From Cellulosilyticum sp. I15G10I2 (lineage in GTDB: Bacteria; Bacillota; Clostridia; Lachnospirales; Cellulosilyticaceae): a stretch of 64,000 nt of DNA. The notes under the pieces were generated by a model. The model had not been told where the DNA came from and ran no database searches. It saw only the letters and a program-made list of their open reading frames with translations. Every line of letters begins with the position of its first letter. Position 1 is the first letter of the stretch. Made by a program: the position numbers and the translations under genes. The stretch is from positions 1 to 64,000 of the forward strand of contig NZ_FMMP01000019.1 of assembly GCF_900095725.1 (NCBI RefSeq), in the 5' to 3' direction. Shown here piece after piece: positions 26,225 to 35,122 of the stretch.

Positions 26225-26968
26225 GTGTCATTAAGATTAAGAGAAGTGCACAAAATAGAGTTTGAAGATATAGATTTTACAGAGAAGCTTGCAATGCATG
26301 GCATTGTACATTATATGCAGCAAGTGGCAGCCAATCACGCGATTAAGCTTGGGTTTAGCTATTATAAAAATACAGAAAAACCCAAATACTACTGGGTAAT
26401 TTCAAGAGTTAAGTTTGAGATGTATAAGTACCCAAGTTGGCAGGATCAAATGGCTATAGAAACTTATCCTGGGGGATATGATAAGCTTTTTGCAGTCAGA
26501 TTGTTTGACTTATTTGATCAAGAAGGGGAAAAGATAGGTCATATCATAGGTAACTATATCCTGATGGATGCAGAAACGGAGCGGCCAGTTAGAATAAAAG
26601 GTATTCAAGGGGCTATGAATGTTTTAGATTTCCCTTATGAGGGAGAAAAACTAGATAAACTTGTGCTGCCAACTAAGATCATCAAACAAGATATTAGAAA
26701 AGCAAGATATACAGAGATAGATGTGAATAAACATATGAATAATGCCTACTATGTGAAGTGGGTTGTGGATATGATTGATCTTGAAGACTTTTATCATAAA
26801 GAAATAGAAAGCCTTCAGCTTAATTATAATACATCAGTTACTTATGATACAAAAGTTAAAGTCGTGATGGGAACTAATGCCGAAGATGAACGCATTGTTT
26901 ACGGGACAAGTTTAGATGATACGGTCAATTATTTTAGTGCCAAATTAGTCATGAGAGATATAAGGTGA
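26225..26968 (+). CDS. Acyl-ACP thioesterase (FatA-like)
   Basis: A 247-residue double hot-dog protein of the acyl-ACP thioesterase family. Residues 1-120 resemble the first hot-dog (GIVHYMQQVAANHAIKLG, then YYWVISRVKFEM). The second has the TEIDVNKHMNNAYYVKW motif. It should release fatty acids from acyl carrier protein. I chose GTG 26225, 7 bases after GGGGAGG; the longer frame begins at a TTG upstream of that site. Confidence 0.9.
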   Translation: MSLRLREVHKIEFEDIDFTEKLAMHGIVHYMQQVAANHAIKLGFSYYKNTEKPKYYWVISRVKFEMYKYPSWQDQMAIETYPGGYDKLFAVRLFDLFDQEGEKIGHIIGNYILMDAETERPVRIKGIQGAMNVLDFPYEGEKLDKLVLPTKIIKQDIRKARYTEIDVNKHMNNAYYVKWVVDMIDLEDFYHKEIESLQLNYNTSVTYDTKVKVVMGTNAEDERIVYGTSLDDTVNYFSAKLVMRDIR

Positions 26969-27404
26969 GATAGAACTTCCGTATCTCCCGCCTATCCATC
27001 AGACTGTCCGAAAACTACTGCATATAGCAGTATATGAGGTATCTTTATAATTGAAGTCTTGATATTAGGTCCGCTTGGCAGGCAGGAGATATTTTTTGTC
27101 TTTCCCGCCTACCCACCGCCATACCCGAGTCAAGCCAAAAAACATCTCCTGCCTACCTCGCTATGTGCTATTATACTATTACTGAAACAATAGATGAGAT
27201 AACAAAAAATACCTAAGACTTGATCTGAAGCTTAGAAATATAAACTCAAATGCTTTAATGATTTTATAAAACGGATAAAGATAACTTATTTAAATGGTCT
27301 AACGCCCAATTATATGAATAGTTTGCTTAACCTTTGCAGTTATCTAAACTTTTCACTGACTAGAGGGGGCTTTTGAGGTACTTCGGGGAGGCTATGACAG
27401 ATGT
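26969..27404. repeat. Gene-free region with a hairpin and repeated CTCC(C/T)GCCTA(C/T)C motif
   Basis: No gene is visible. A 22-bp near-perfect inverted repeat has arms at 27077-27098 and 27136-27157 with a 37-base loop. The motif CTCCCGCCTATCC (26985-26997) recurs as TTCCCGCCTACCC (near 27102) and CTCCTGCCTACC (27146-27157), and inverted in the first arm. A weak GAGATA/TATCTC stem at about 26967-26987 could terminate the thioesterase transcript. The remainder (27160-27400) is plain AT-rich sequence. Confidence 0.55.
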
Positions 27405-27631
27405 CCTAAAACTAATTCAAACTTAAATAAAACAAAGCTTAGCAGAGGAGATTTTAGGGTTCGGAAGTTGCCTCTGGAGTATTTCGTATAGAAAATCTTA
27501 GCAGTTTATTTAAATGGTTTTTAGGGAGACTGTTTGAGCGCAGCGAGTTTCGACCGTTCATTTAAAGAAAGTGCTTAGATTTTTAGAAATACGCAAGTGA
27601 GCAACTGGAGAACCCTAAAATTCCTCTGCGG
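27405..27631 (+). repeat. Long-hairpin repeat element, copy B
   Basis: This imperfect palindrome has arms of about 75 bases: GCAGAGGAGATTTTAGGGTT near 27442 pairs with AACCCTAAAATTCCTCTGC ending at 27630. The apex holds the family core, ACTGTTTGAG at 27529-27538 and CGAGTTT at 27544-27550. A further ~40 bases upstream (from 27405) also match copy D at 60612-60861, so the element extends beyond the hairpin. It lies between convergent genes (thioesterase and the small ORF after parA). Confidence 0.8.
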
Positions 27632-27650
27632 ACTTCATATAAAATCATAT

Positions 27651-27830
27651 TTATAATAAGTAATCAGGCATCTCTTGATGAATGCGTGAAACGACACCCT
27701 TCTTTTCTTGAGACACATCATTTGCTGAAGATTTTGCGTCAGAATCTACACAAGTCTTAGGGGGAGGGGCAGCGTCATGTGGCATTACGGCCTTATTAAT
27801 ACGGTTAACACTTTTTTTACTGATTGACAC
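27651..27830 (-). CDS. Small basic protein downstream of parA
   Basis: About 59-61 residues, with a basic N-terminal part (SISKKSVNRINKAV), a proline stretch (DAAPPPKTC) and no recognised domain. A full AAAGGAGG lies at 27847-27840 inside the 3' end of parA. The GTG at 27830 is 9 bases away and the ATG at 27836 only 3, so I chose the GTG. The overlap with parA and the strong site argue that it is real and translated with parA. A partner role for the ATPase is only a guess. Confidence 0.5.
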   Translation of the reverse strand: MSISKKSVNRINKAVMPHDAAPPPKTCVDSDAKSSANDVSQEKKGVVSRIHQEMPDYLL

Positions 27831-28611
27831 GGGCATCGACCTCCTTTGCGAGGCTTAGGTATTCATTAGCACTGCGGCTGGATTTTTTGTAATCCATAAC
27901 GGGTTTGCCATTTTCTTGAGACCATTCTATGGCGCTGTCTACTTTTATGTAAGTTTCAAAGACATGGGTATTTTGAAGTTCTTCAAGGGCTGTGATCGTC
28001 TGTTTAAGATAGCTTTTGCGTGTATCTGCTTTAGTAATGCAGATGCCAAGCATTTTAAGCTCTGGGATTACATACTTAATATCATTTAGAAAATCAAATA
28101 AATTAGCAAGACCAAAAAGTCCCCAAGGACTCGCTTCAACGGGGGTAATCATATAGTGGGATGCACAAAGGATATTCATTACCCAGCCCCCTAAGGTAGG
28201 CGGAGAATCAATTAAAATATAGTCATATTTCTTTGAATCCACAATAGTTTTCAAACTGTTTTTCAGAATATATTCTCTCTGCCATTTAGTGAAAAGTTCA
28301 TATTCTATAGAACTCATCAAAGTAGAAGAGAGAATCATATCTATACTCGGATACCTGGTAGGGGTAATATAATCAGAGAGATCCTTTTGTTCTTTAACAG
28401 CATAGTACAGGTTTTTATGACTCTTTGCTGCTTCTAGTATAAAATCCTCATCAAAATAATTAAGTGAAAGGTTAAGCTGCATATCACCATCAATGAGCAG
28501 TATCTTATAACCAAGAGAGGCTAGAGAATAACCTATATTTGCACAGGTTGTGGACTTGCCACTCCCTCCTTTATTGTTAACAAAGCATAAAACATGCGTA
28601 GCAGATGCCAT
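27817..28611 (-). CDS. ParA-family ATPase (orphan)
   Basis: A 264-residue ParA/Soj-like ATPase: deviant Walker A NNKGGSGKSTT (residues 12-22), switch I region DGDMQLNLSL, and Walker B YILIDSPPTLG. Such ATPases position DNA or protein cargo. No ParB gene or parS-like cluster is beside it. The neighbours are a 60-residue ORF and an apparently unrelated membrane-protein pair, so it is probably not the chromosomal Soj. The start is ATG 28611 with GAGGGATG-type upstream sequence. Confidence 0.9.
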   Translation of the reverse strand: MASATHVLCFVNNKGGSGKSTTCANIGYSLASLGYKILLIDGDMQLNLSLNYFDEDFILEAAKSHKNLYYAVKEQKDLSDYITPTRYPSIDMILSSTLMSSIEYELFTKWQREYILKNSLKTIVDSKKYDYILIDSPPTLGGWVMNILCASHYMITPVEASPWGLFGLANLFDFLNDIKYVIPELKMLGICITKADTRKSYLKQTITALEELQNTHVFETYIKVDSAIEWSQENGKPVMDYKKSSRSANEYLSLAKEVDARVNQ

Positions 28612-28684
28612 TATTCATCCCTCTTTCTGATAGCGTAACAAAATTATCTATTATATTGTCTTTTTCTGTAAATATAGTATAGCA

Positions 28685-29761
28685 TTAATTTTTTAGCCGA
28701 TCAAACGGTAAGTGAAGCTCTGCATCTAAAAGTGCCAAGTTTGTATACTCATGAAGGCCTAAACAATAGATCAGTTTATCAGCAGTAAGATCATATAACG
28801 CAATATAATTTTTATAGCGTTTATTTATAGGATCATATCCTACTAGGTTCAAAATGTTATTACTTAAAAAGGCATCTATTAAAAGGACACCTTCATTTGG
28901 TAAAGGTATAGAACCTGAATCTATTGTACTTAAACTTTCATCAAGTAAGGCGTAGTGAATGCTATCTGAAGTTAAAGAGAGTGCTATGGTATTTGAAGTG
29001 CTGGAAAAAACATACTGTGCTTCAAAAGGTAAGGGGGTATGACGCATTTGGGACGTTTGATAAGGCAGTATATCTAAACCTTTACCGCTTATAAAAACAG
29101 AATTTCCTCGTGAATCAATCGTATAATGTTGTTCGTAAATGGCACTTGGGTCAGTAGGCAGTTTATGAGCTTGGAGTACAGTAAAGGAAGCCGTATCTAT
29201 TGTATAGATGAAGGCATTATAAGCATTTACTTCCCCGCCTATTAAAACAAAAGTATCAGCAATCCGTTTGATATGTGAAACGTACATATGGCCCAGATTA
29301 TCACTTGGGTTATATTGAAGGGTACTGACCTGCCATGTTTGCTTATCAATCCTATAGATATGGTCCAAGTCACCTGTAAAAGAAATGATCATTACATCTG
29401 AGTCTTCATAGTAATCATGAAAGTAAGTTAAGGGTGGCTCTGTGTTGTTCTTTCTAAAATTATTAATAACAGATACTATTTTTTTAGAATGATTTGATGG
29501 CAAAAACCCCTCTGTATAACTTCTGAAAGATGCTTTAAGAGGGGTAATATTTTGGGGGGTAATTTCAAAGCCTTTAATAGTATCCATACTGATGTCGCTA
29601 TAAAAAGCTGTTAGTTTAAAATCATCTGATTCATTTAGAGTATTTAATAAGATATCATAGCCAAGTGAAGGGTTAAACATAAAATAGCTAAAGACACTTA
29701 GACCTATAATACATAATGTACATAAAGTACATAATATAAAAGTTAAAAGATATTTTTTCAT
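28685..29761 (-). CDS. Hypothetical membrane-anchored protein
   Basis: A 358-residue protein I do not recognise. A hydrophobic N-terminus (about residues 4-30, Cys-rich: TLCTLCIIG) is followed by a large soluble part with alternating short strands, such as VMIISFTGDLDHIYRIDKQTWQ and related segments. The pattern suggests a beta-propeller-like or repeat fold outside the membrane. I chose ATG 29761 with AAGGAA upstream, one base after the stop of the YiiX-like gene; a longer start overlaps that gene. The two genes are surely co-transcribed. Confidence 0.7.
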   Translation of the reverse strand: MKKYLLTFILCTLCTLCIIGLSVFSYFMFNPSLGYDILLNTLNESDDFKLTAFYSDISMDTIKGFEITPQNITPLKASFRSYTEGFLPSNHSKKIVSVINNFRKNNTEPPLTYFHDYYEDSDVMIISFTGDLDHIYRIDKQTWQVSTLQYNPSDNLGHMYVSHIKRIADTFVLIGGEVNAYNAFIYTIDTASFTVLQAHKLPTDPSAIYEQHYTIDSRGNSVFISGKGLDILPYQTSQMRHTPLPFEAQYVFSSTSNTIALSLTSDSIHYALLDESLSTIDSGSIPLPNEGVLLIDAFLSNNILNLVGYDPINKRYKNYIALYDLTADKLIYCLGLHEYTNLALLDAELHLPFDRLKN

Positions 29762-29762
29762 A

Positions 29763-30596
29763 TTACCATTCCTTATTGGGGTTAAATCCAAAGATTTGCA
29801 ATGTTTCTAACAGTGGACTATTTGCAATATCCTCTGGCGAAACAAGGAGGCCATCGGATGCATCAATATCAAAGCCAAAGGGTTTAAAAGCCTGCCAAAC
29901 CAGCAAAGAGCAGTGTGTTTCATAAGGATTTTCACCTTGATTTTTATCTGCGAAGATATTATAGGGAAGATCCCGCAGGACAGAACTTGCATACCGTGCA
30001 ATTTCATCAAGCTGTGTTTGGGGCGTATCTTTAAGACGCATCATTTTAAAGGTAGGATAATAACGCCATTTACTAGCATCTTGTTCGAGACTCCTTGAAC
30101 CGGGATTAACTGCTTCTAAAAGTTTACCTCTTTTCGCATCAATAACGATCCCAGCATGACCATGGCGCCAGTTCATTGTATAGGTAGATTTGGTTAAGAA
30201 AATATAGCCATTATGATAAGGGGCTATTTCAAATCCAGCAATAGCCTCCTTTTTTTCGTTTGCAACATAATCTTGTTGTGTTACAGGCGTAAAGTTTTCA
30301 GAGGCTATTGTTAAAGCTGTGAAGTAATTTTGCTGAAAGATAAGCATTTTTTCTTGAAAATCTGGCATATCTTTAAGTTCTTCTACAATAGGTTTTGCAA
30401 TGCCAGTCTGATCATAAATTATTTGATAATCGTTTTCCAAAAGCATGCTTTTAGTAAGTATGGGCATAAGATCTATTTTTTGATAGTCAGGAGTAAAATA
30501 ACCCTCACTTTTGGCAATATTTGATGAAATAAGTAATGCTAGTATATAGAGTATACAAAAAGTAATAAGAAAATGTTTAAGTTTCAAGGTATTCAC
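29763..30596 (-). CDS. YiiX-like permuted papain-fold (NlpC/P60-related) protein
   Basis: A 277-residue exported protein with an N-terminal membrane helix (about 7-27). The catalytic-type pattern of YiiX/permuted NlpC-P60 hydrolases is present: WRHGHAGIVID with the His, and later ETHCSLLVWQAF with the Cys. In this family the His precedes the Cys, as here. The likely role is hydrolysis of an amide or lipid bond in the envelope, but the substrate is unknown. It is the first gene of a two-gene unit with the hypothetical protein. Confidence 0.75.
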   Translation of the reverse strand: MNTLKLKHFLITFCILYILALLISSNIAKSEGYFTPDYQKIDLMPILTKSMLLENDYQIIYDQTGIAKPIVEELKDMPDFQEKMLIFQQNYFTALTIASENFTPVTQQDYVANEKKEAIAGFEIAPYHNGYIFLTKSTYTMNWRHGHAGIVIDAKRGKLLEAVNPGSRSLEQDASKWRYYPTFKMMRLKDTPQTQLDEIARYASSVLRDLPYNIFADKNQGENPYETHCSLLVWQAFKPFGFDIDASDGLLVSPEDIANSPLLETLQIFGFNPNKEW

Positions 30597-30750
30597 TCCT
30601 AGCTGTTTATATCATATAATCTATTTTAACACACAAATATGTAAAATAAATAAATCGTATTTTTTTTTATTGCATTTAAAGAATGAAATGGTGTTTAACA
30701 AGGTAAACTAATGGCAACTCAATGTATTAAACAATAAAGGAGCAGTTGAA

Positions 30751-32415
30751 ATGACAGCAAATAATACAATAAAAGTTATTCCATTAGGCGGACTTGGAGA
30801 AATAGGAAAAAATATAACAGCTATTGAGTATAATGAAGAAATTATTGTTATAGATTGTGGGATGGGATTTCCAGATGAGGATATGTATGGTGTTGATCTT
30901 ATCATCCCGGATATTAGCTATCTGTTAGACAATGCCGATAAAGTCAAAGGCATCTTTTTAACCCATGGACATGAAGACCATATAGGCGGTATTCCATACT
31001 TTTTAAAACAGCTGAATGTACCTTTATATGGGACGAAGCTGACGCTTGGGATTATAGGCAACAAACTGAAGGAACACAGGTTGATTGAAACCTGTAAGCT
31101 TCATCATGTGGAACCAGGAGAAACCGTTAAGCTTAGACACTTTGAAATTGAATTTATCAGGAGCACACATAGTATTGCAGGGGCGTGCTGCATTGCTATC
31201 CATACCCCTCTTGGTATCATACTGCATACAGGCGACTTTAAGGTGGATTATACACCAGTTGATGGCCTGAAGATGGATCTAGAGCGTATTGGTGAACTGG
31301 GTAAAAAAGGCATACTCTTAATGTTAGCAGACAGTACAAATGTTGAGAGAGAGGGGCACACCCTTTCTGAACAATCTGTAGGTGAGACCTTAGACAGATT
31401 ACTGACTAATGTGGCAGGACGTATTATTGTTGCAACCTTCGCATCTAACATCCATCGTATTCAACAGATTATCAACGCTTCTGTAAAACATGGCAGAAAA
31501 GTAGCTTTTAGTGGAAGAAGTATGGAAAATATCACACAAGTTGCAAAAGAACTCGGGTATTTGCATCTCAATGAAGAAGATGTAATCGACCAAGATGAAA
31601 TACGAAGTTATCCTAGTGAAAAGATTACAATTATTACAACAGGCAGTCAAGGCGAACCTATGGCTGCACTGGCTAGAATCGCCTTCTCAACCCATAGAAA
31701 AATCAAAATAGAACCACAAGACCTTTTTATTATTTCAGCTTCCCCTATACCAGGCAATGATAAGCTGGTTTCCAGGGTTATTAATGAGCTTTACAGAAAA
31801 GGTGCTGATGTTGTTTATGAAGCATTAGAAGATGTACATGTATCGGGGCATGCTTATAAAGAAGAGCTTAAACTCATGCATACCCTGGCACATCCTAAGT
31901 ACTTTATGCCGGCCCATGGTGAATACAGGCATCTTGTACACCATAAGGACTTAGCAAAGAAATTAGGTATGGACTCTGGGCATATTTTTATTTTAGAAAC
32001 AGGCCAAGTCTTAGAAATATCAGAGCAAACAGCAGGTATTACTGGAAAAGTACGGGCAGGCAATGTTTTTGTAGATGGTATCGGCGTAGGAGATGTAGGT
32101 AATGTCGTGCTGCGTGATCGAAGAAACCTGGCACAAGATGGTATGCTGACTATAGTAGCTGCCGTAGAACAGGAGACTTATAGTATTGCTGCAGGACCAG
32201 ATATTATTACAAGAGGCTTTGTATATGTTAAAGACTCAGAAGAACTTATAAATGGCGTCAAAGAAATTGCTCAGAAAGAGTTAGAATCCTGTCTAAGAAA
32301 TCAAATGGTTGAAAGAGCCGTTCTGAAAGTTAATATTAAAAAAGCAGTTGAACGGTTTTTATATGACAAGACGAAAAGAAGACCAAGCGTTTTTCCTATC
32401 ATATTAGAAGTTTAA
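30751..32415 (+). CDS. rnj: Ribonuclease J
   Basis: A 554-residue metallo-beta-lactamase/beta-CASP ribonuclease. The metal-binding motif is THGHEDHIGGIPYF (residues about 70-83); other markers are HTGDFKVD, ADSTNVEREGH and SGHAYKEELK. RNase J does 5'-3' exonuclease and endonuclease work in mRNA decay and rRNA maturation. The length equals family standard. AAAGGAG precedes ATG 30751. Whether J1 or J2 cannot be told. Confidence 0.96.
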   Translation: MTANNTIKVIPLGGLGEIGKNITAIEYNEEIIVIDCGMGFPDEDMYGVDLIIPDISYLLDNADKVKGIFLTHGHEDHIGGIPYFLKQLNVPLYGTKLTLGIIGNKLKEHRLIETCKLHHVEPGETVKLRHFEIEFIRSTHSIAGACCIAIHTPLGIILHTGDFKVDYTPVDGLKMDLERIGELGKKGILLMLADSTNVEREGHTLSEQSVGETLDRLLTNVAGRIIVATFASNIHRIQQIINASVKHGRKVAFSGRSMENITQVAKELGYLHLNEEDVIDQDEIRSYPSEKITIITTGSQGEPMAALARIAFSTHRKIKIEPQDLFIISASPIPGNDKLVSRVINELYRKGADVVYEALEDVHVSGHAYKEELKLMHTLAHPKYFMPAHGEYRHLVHHKDLAKKLGMDSGHIFILETGQVLEISEQTAGITGKVRAGNVFVDGIGVGDVGNVVLRDRRNLAQDGMLTIVAAVEQETYSIAAGPDIITRGFVYVKDSEELINGVKEIAQKELESCLRNQMVERAVLKVNIKKAVERFLYDKTKRRPSVFPIILEV

Positions 32416-32490
32416 TTAATCTTAAAGTTGAAATTAGGCCAATCTGTATCTATAATAAGAGTAATACAGAATAAAAATATAGGGGTAAAT

Positions 32491-32937
32491 ATGAAAATAC
32501 TAATAGATGCAGACGGTTGCCCAGTAGTGGATATTGTAATAAGTATTGCTAAAATTTATAATATACAAGTACTCATTTTTTGTGATACAGCGCATAGTAT
32601 TGAAAGAGAAGGTGCAATTACAAAGGTGATTTCAAAAGGTGCAGATGCAGTAGATTTTGTGCTTGTAAATGAAGTGCAAGCTGGAGACATTGTAGTTACT
32701 CAGGACTATGGACTAGCCGCAATGGTTCTTTCAAAAAAAGGCCATCCTATTAATCAAAATGGTATGATCTATACAGAAGAGAATATTGATCAACTGCTTT
32801 TTACAAGACATCTTGCTAAAAAGGTAAGAAGTTCTGGCGGACATATAAAAGGACCGAAAAAAAGAATTAAAGAAAACAATGAAGCATTTAAGAAAGGTTT
32901 AACAAAATTGGTTTTAAAAGTCTCGAATAGATTATGA
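32491..32937 (+). CDS. YaiI/YqxD family protein (DUF188)
   Basis: A 148-residue DUF188 protein: the start MKILIDADGCPVVDIVIS, then IVVTQDYGLAAMVLSKKGHPINQNG and SGGHIKGPKKR. The acidic pattern resembles PIN-like nucleases, but the function is unproven. I chose ATG 32491, which has AGGGG upstream and gives the family start; the longer frame adds 21 unrelated residues. It follows RNase J by 75 bases. Confidence 0.93.
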   Translation: MKILIDADGCPVVDIVISIAKIYNIQVLIFCDTAHSIEREGAITKVISKGADAVDFVLVNEVQAGDIVVTQDYGLAAMVLSKKGHPINQNGMIYTEENIDQLLFTRHLAKKVRSSGGHIKGPKKRIKENNEAFKKGLTKLVLKVSNRL

Positions 32938-33002
32938 CAAATAGGGAAATATAAGGATGTAACAATTTATTATAGATACAATCAGATAGATGAGGTGAGC
33001 AA

Positions 33003-33197
33003 ATGGAAAATAAAGCAGCTGAACCTGTAAGAGGAGAAAAGAACAAAAGACTTTTTAGCAATGATCCTATAAAAAATGAAGGGACAGCGGCTTGGGCCGA
33101 TGCTGAGAGACTCATGAAAGAAACCCAAGTTAATGTGCCTTCTGAAAGAAATGTTATCAACGCTAAAGAATGGGTAGATAACGGAAGTAGATTATAG
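33003..33197 (+). CDS. DUF3787-type spore surface protein
   Basis: A 64-residue protein whose second half matches the DUF3787 (CDIF630_02480-type) pattern: TAAWADAERLMKETQVNVPSE, then NAKEWVDNGSRL. Family members are found on Clostridia spores. GAGGTGA lies 5 bases before ATG 33003. A strong terminator follows. It supports a spore-forming host. Confidence 0.85.
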   Translation: MENKAAEPVRGEKNKRLFSNDPIKNEGTAAWADAERLMKETQVNVPSERNVINAKEWVDNGSRL

Positions 33198-33213
33198 TTA
33201 TATACAAAAACAT

Positions 33214-33245
33214 GCAAAAGACTCCTTAGATAAGGAGTCTTTTGC
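33214..33245 (+). terminator. Rho-independent terminator after the DUF3787 gene
   Basis: Perfect arms GCAAAAGACTCCTTA and TAAGGAGTCTTTTGC with a 2-base gap. The 3' arm includes the T run. Confidence 0.9.
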
Positions 33246-33263
33246 AATAATAAAAACAAAAAT

Positions 33264-33288
33264 CACCCCATAGACTTCACTTGGGGTG
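33264..33288 (-). terminator. Terminator of the small minus-strand gene
   Basis: CACCCCA and TGGGGTG flank 11 bases. On the minus strand ATTTTTG follows. Confidence 0.7.
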
Positions 33289-33323
33289 TCGGTTTTAATT
33301 AAAATCCGTTATAGGGCTAAATA

Positions 33324-33566
33324 CTATCTTGTAATTAAGTATTTAAGAAGTAACTCAACATCAGCCGTATCAGAAACGGCAATGGTTATCTCGTCAATTT
33401 TAGCATCAGAGAATATCTTTGTTAAAGAAACATATTGGCATAATTTTGAACGTAAGTTTAATTTATCCCCTTCAGAAGTTATTAACTCTATTTCCCCTTT
33501 GCATTGATCAACAGTTTTAAAGAAACTATCTACATCTGTTATGTTTGTGATCTTTATATTATTCAT
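33324..33566 (-). CDS. Small HPr-like hypothetical protein
   Basis: About 80 residues (MNNIKITNITDVDSFFKTVD at the start). The alternation of strand-like and helix-like parts and size are reminiscent of HPr-fold proteins that Clostridia carry without the active-site His. This assignment is weak. I chose ATG 33566, 7 bases after AGGAGG; a longer frame begins at 33584. It is a lone gene. Confidence 0.5.
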   Translation of the reverse strand: MNNIKITNITDVDSFFKTVDQCKGEIELITSEGDKLNLRSKLCQYVSLTKIFSDAKIDEITIAVSDTADVELLLKYLITR

Positions 33567-33769
33567 ATCTATACCTCCTGTCAATTAGATTGATTACACT
33601 TTCATTATACAATATTAAAACAATTATATAAGATTAAAAATAAACAAATATTTAAAAATGATTTCGGTATAATTGTTAATAGTTATTAAAAAGGAGATTG
33701 GATTAAGCAATTTAAACAAAAAAAACATAAAAATTAGTGCAATTATAAACGGCATATTGCTAGCTATTT

Positions 33770-34864
33770 CTAATAATTATTTTTAATATTTTCTATATTG
33801 GAACTAAGATTACATAACAGTAAGTCAGCAACTGCAAGTGCAGCCATAGATTCTACAACAACCACAGCTCTAGGTACAATGACAGGATCATGACGGCCAG
33901 TAATCTCAATGGTTGTATCGTGCAGCATGTTATCAAGTGTATGCTGAGGCTGAGAGATAGAGGGCGTTGGTTTAAAATGTGCTTTTATAAAAACATCGGT
34001 GCCATCTGAAATACCACCTAATATTCCTCCGGAGTGATTAGAGCGTTTAGAAACTTTGCCATTATGATTATAGAAGGCATCATTATAAACTGAGCCCAAC
34101 ATAAGAGAAGCTTCAGTACCAGCACCTACTTCAAATGCTTTTACACCGCCGATACCCATAATAGCATAAGCGAGCGTAGCATCCAGTTTATCAAATACAG
34201 GTTCTCCAATACCAGCTTTTAGACCAGTAATTATACATTCTACTGTGCCGCCCACGGAATCTTGATTTTTCTTGACAGATTGAATATAATCTAGGGCTAG
34301 GTCCGCTGTCTTATTGCTAGGCATATTAACTGGATTAGTACGCATTTCTAATAAATTAAAATCCTTCTCTTCAACTTTAATGGGGCCTATGGATCTTGTA
34401 TAAGCTGTTACCTCTATACCCAGTTCTTTTAAGAATTTTTTTGCCACTGCACCAGCCGCTACCCGTGCAACTGTTTCACGTCCAGAAGAACGACCGCCCC
34501 CACGGTAATCTCTTATACCATATTTCATATCAAAAGAATAATCTGCATGAGAAGGCCTGTAGACATTTTGAATTTTAGAATAATCATGAGATTTTTGATT
34601 AGTATTCTTGATCATAAGTGCTATGGGCGTTCCAGTTGTTTTACCTTCAAATACGCCAGATAATATTTCAACGATATCATCTTCTTGGCGAGATGTAGCC
34701 ACGGCAGCATTGCCCGGTTTTCTTCTATTCATGTTTTCCATAATATCTTCATGAGACAAGGTGATATTAGAAGGACAACCATCAATAACTACACCAAGGG
34801 CATTCCCATGCGATTCGCCGAACGTAGAAATACAAAACATTTTACCAAATATTGAACCTGACAT
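33770..34864 (-). CDS. aroC: Chorismate synthase
   Basis: A 364-residue enzyme converting EPSP to chorismate, the last shikimate step. Motifs: FGESHGNALGVVIDGCP, then RRKPGNAAVATSRQEDD and the FRPSHADYSFDMKYG-like segment, with GGRSSGRETVARVAAGA. FMN-dependent, as in the whole family. The gene is alone, on the minus strand, and its 3' neighbour is a small protein on the same strand. Confidence 0.97.
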   Translation of the reverse strand: MSGSIFGKMFCISTFGESHGNALGVVIDGCPSNITLSHEDIMENMNRRKPGNAAVATSRQEDDIVEILSGVFEGKTTGTPIALMIKNTNQKSHDYSKIQNVYRPSHADYSFDMKYGIRDYRGGGRSSGRETVARVAAGAVAKKFLKELGIEVTAYTRSIGPIKVEEKDFNLLEMRTNPVNMPSNKTADLALDYIQSVKKNQDSVGGTVECIITGLKAGIGEPVFDKLDATLAYAIMGIGGVKAFEVGAGTEASLMLGSVYNDAFYNHNGKVSKRSNHSGGILGGISDGTDVFIKAHFKPTPSISQPQHTLDNMLHDTTIEITGRHDPVIVPRAVVVVESMAALAVADLLLCNLSSNIENIKNNY

Positions 34865-35060
34865 TATTATGCCCCTTTCATTTATATAGAATAGATATAG
34901 ATTTCACTTCTTTGCATTTTAGTTATTCACAATAATATATAATGTGAAATCATTCTGAGAAACAACATGATATAAAGATAATTTTAACAGAGATATAGTA
35001 TATCTTCAATAAGAACTGATTAATACTTTGCAAAAATGATTAAAATAAGAAGAACTAATA

Positions 35061-35089
35061 TTGAAAAAAATACCGTTTTCTTGTAAACT
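35061..35089 (+). promoter_or_regulatory. Promoter of tgt-yajC
   Basis: TTGAAA (35061-35066) and TAAACT (35084-35089), spaced 17 bases, lie 33 bases before the tgt start codon. Confidence 0.6.
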
Positions 35090-35122
35090 GTATGAGAGTA
35101 TTAAAAAGATTGGAGATATTAC

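Noticed and set aside
33286-33507. A 73-residue plus-strand frame
   Set aside because: It overlaps the minus-strand small HPr-like gene, which has AGGAGG at the right distance.
33690-33784. A short frame after AAGGAG reading LSNLNKKNIKISAIINGI toward a stop inside the aroC end
   Set aside because: No usual start codon; at best a decayed gene end. Too short to call.
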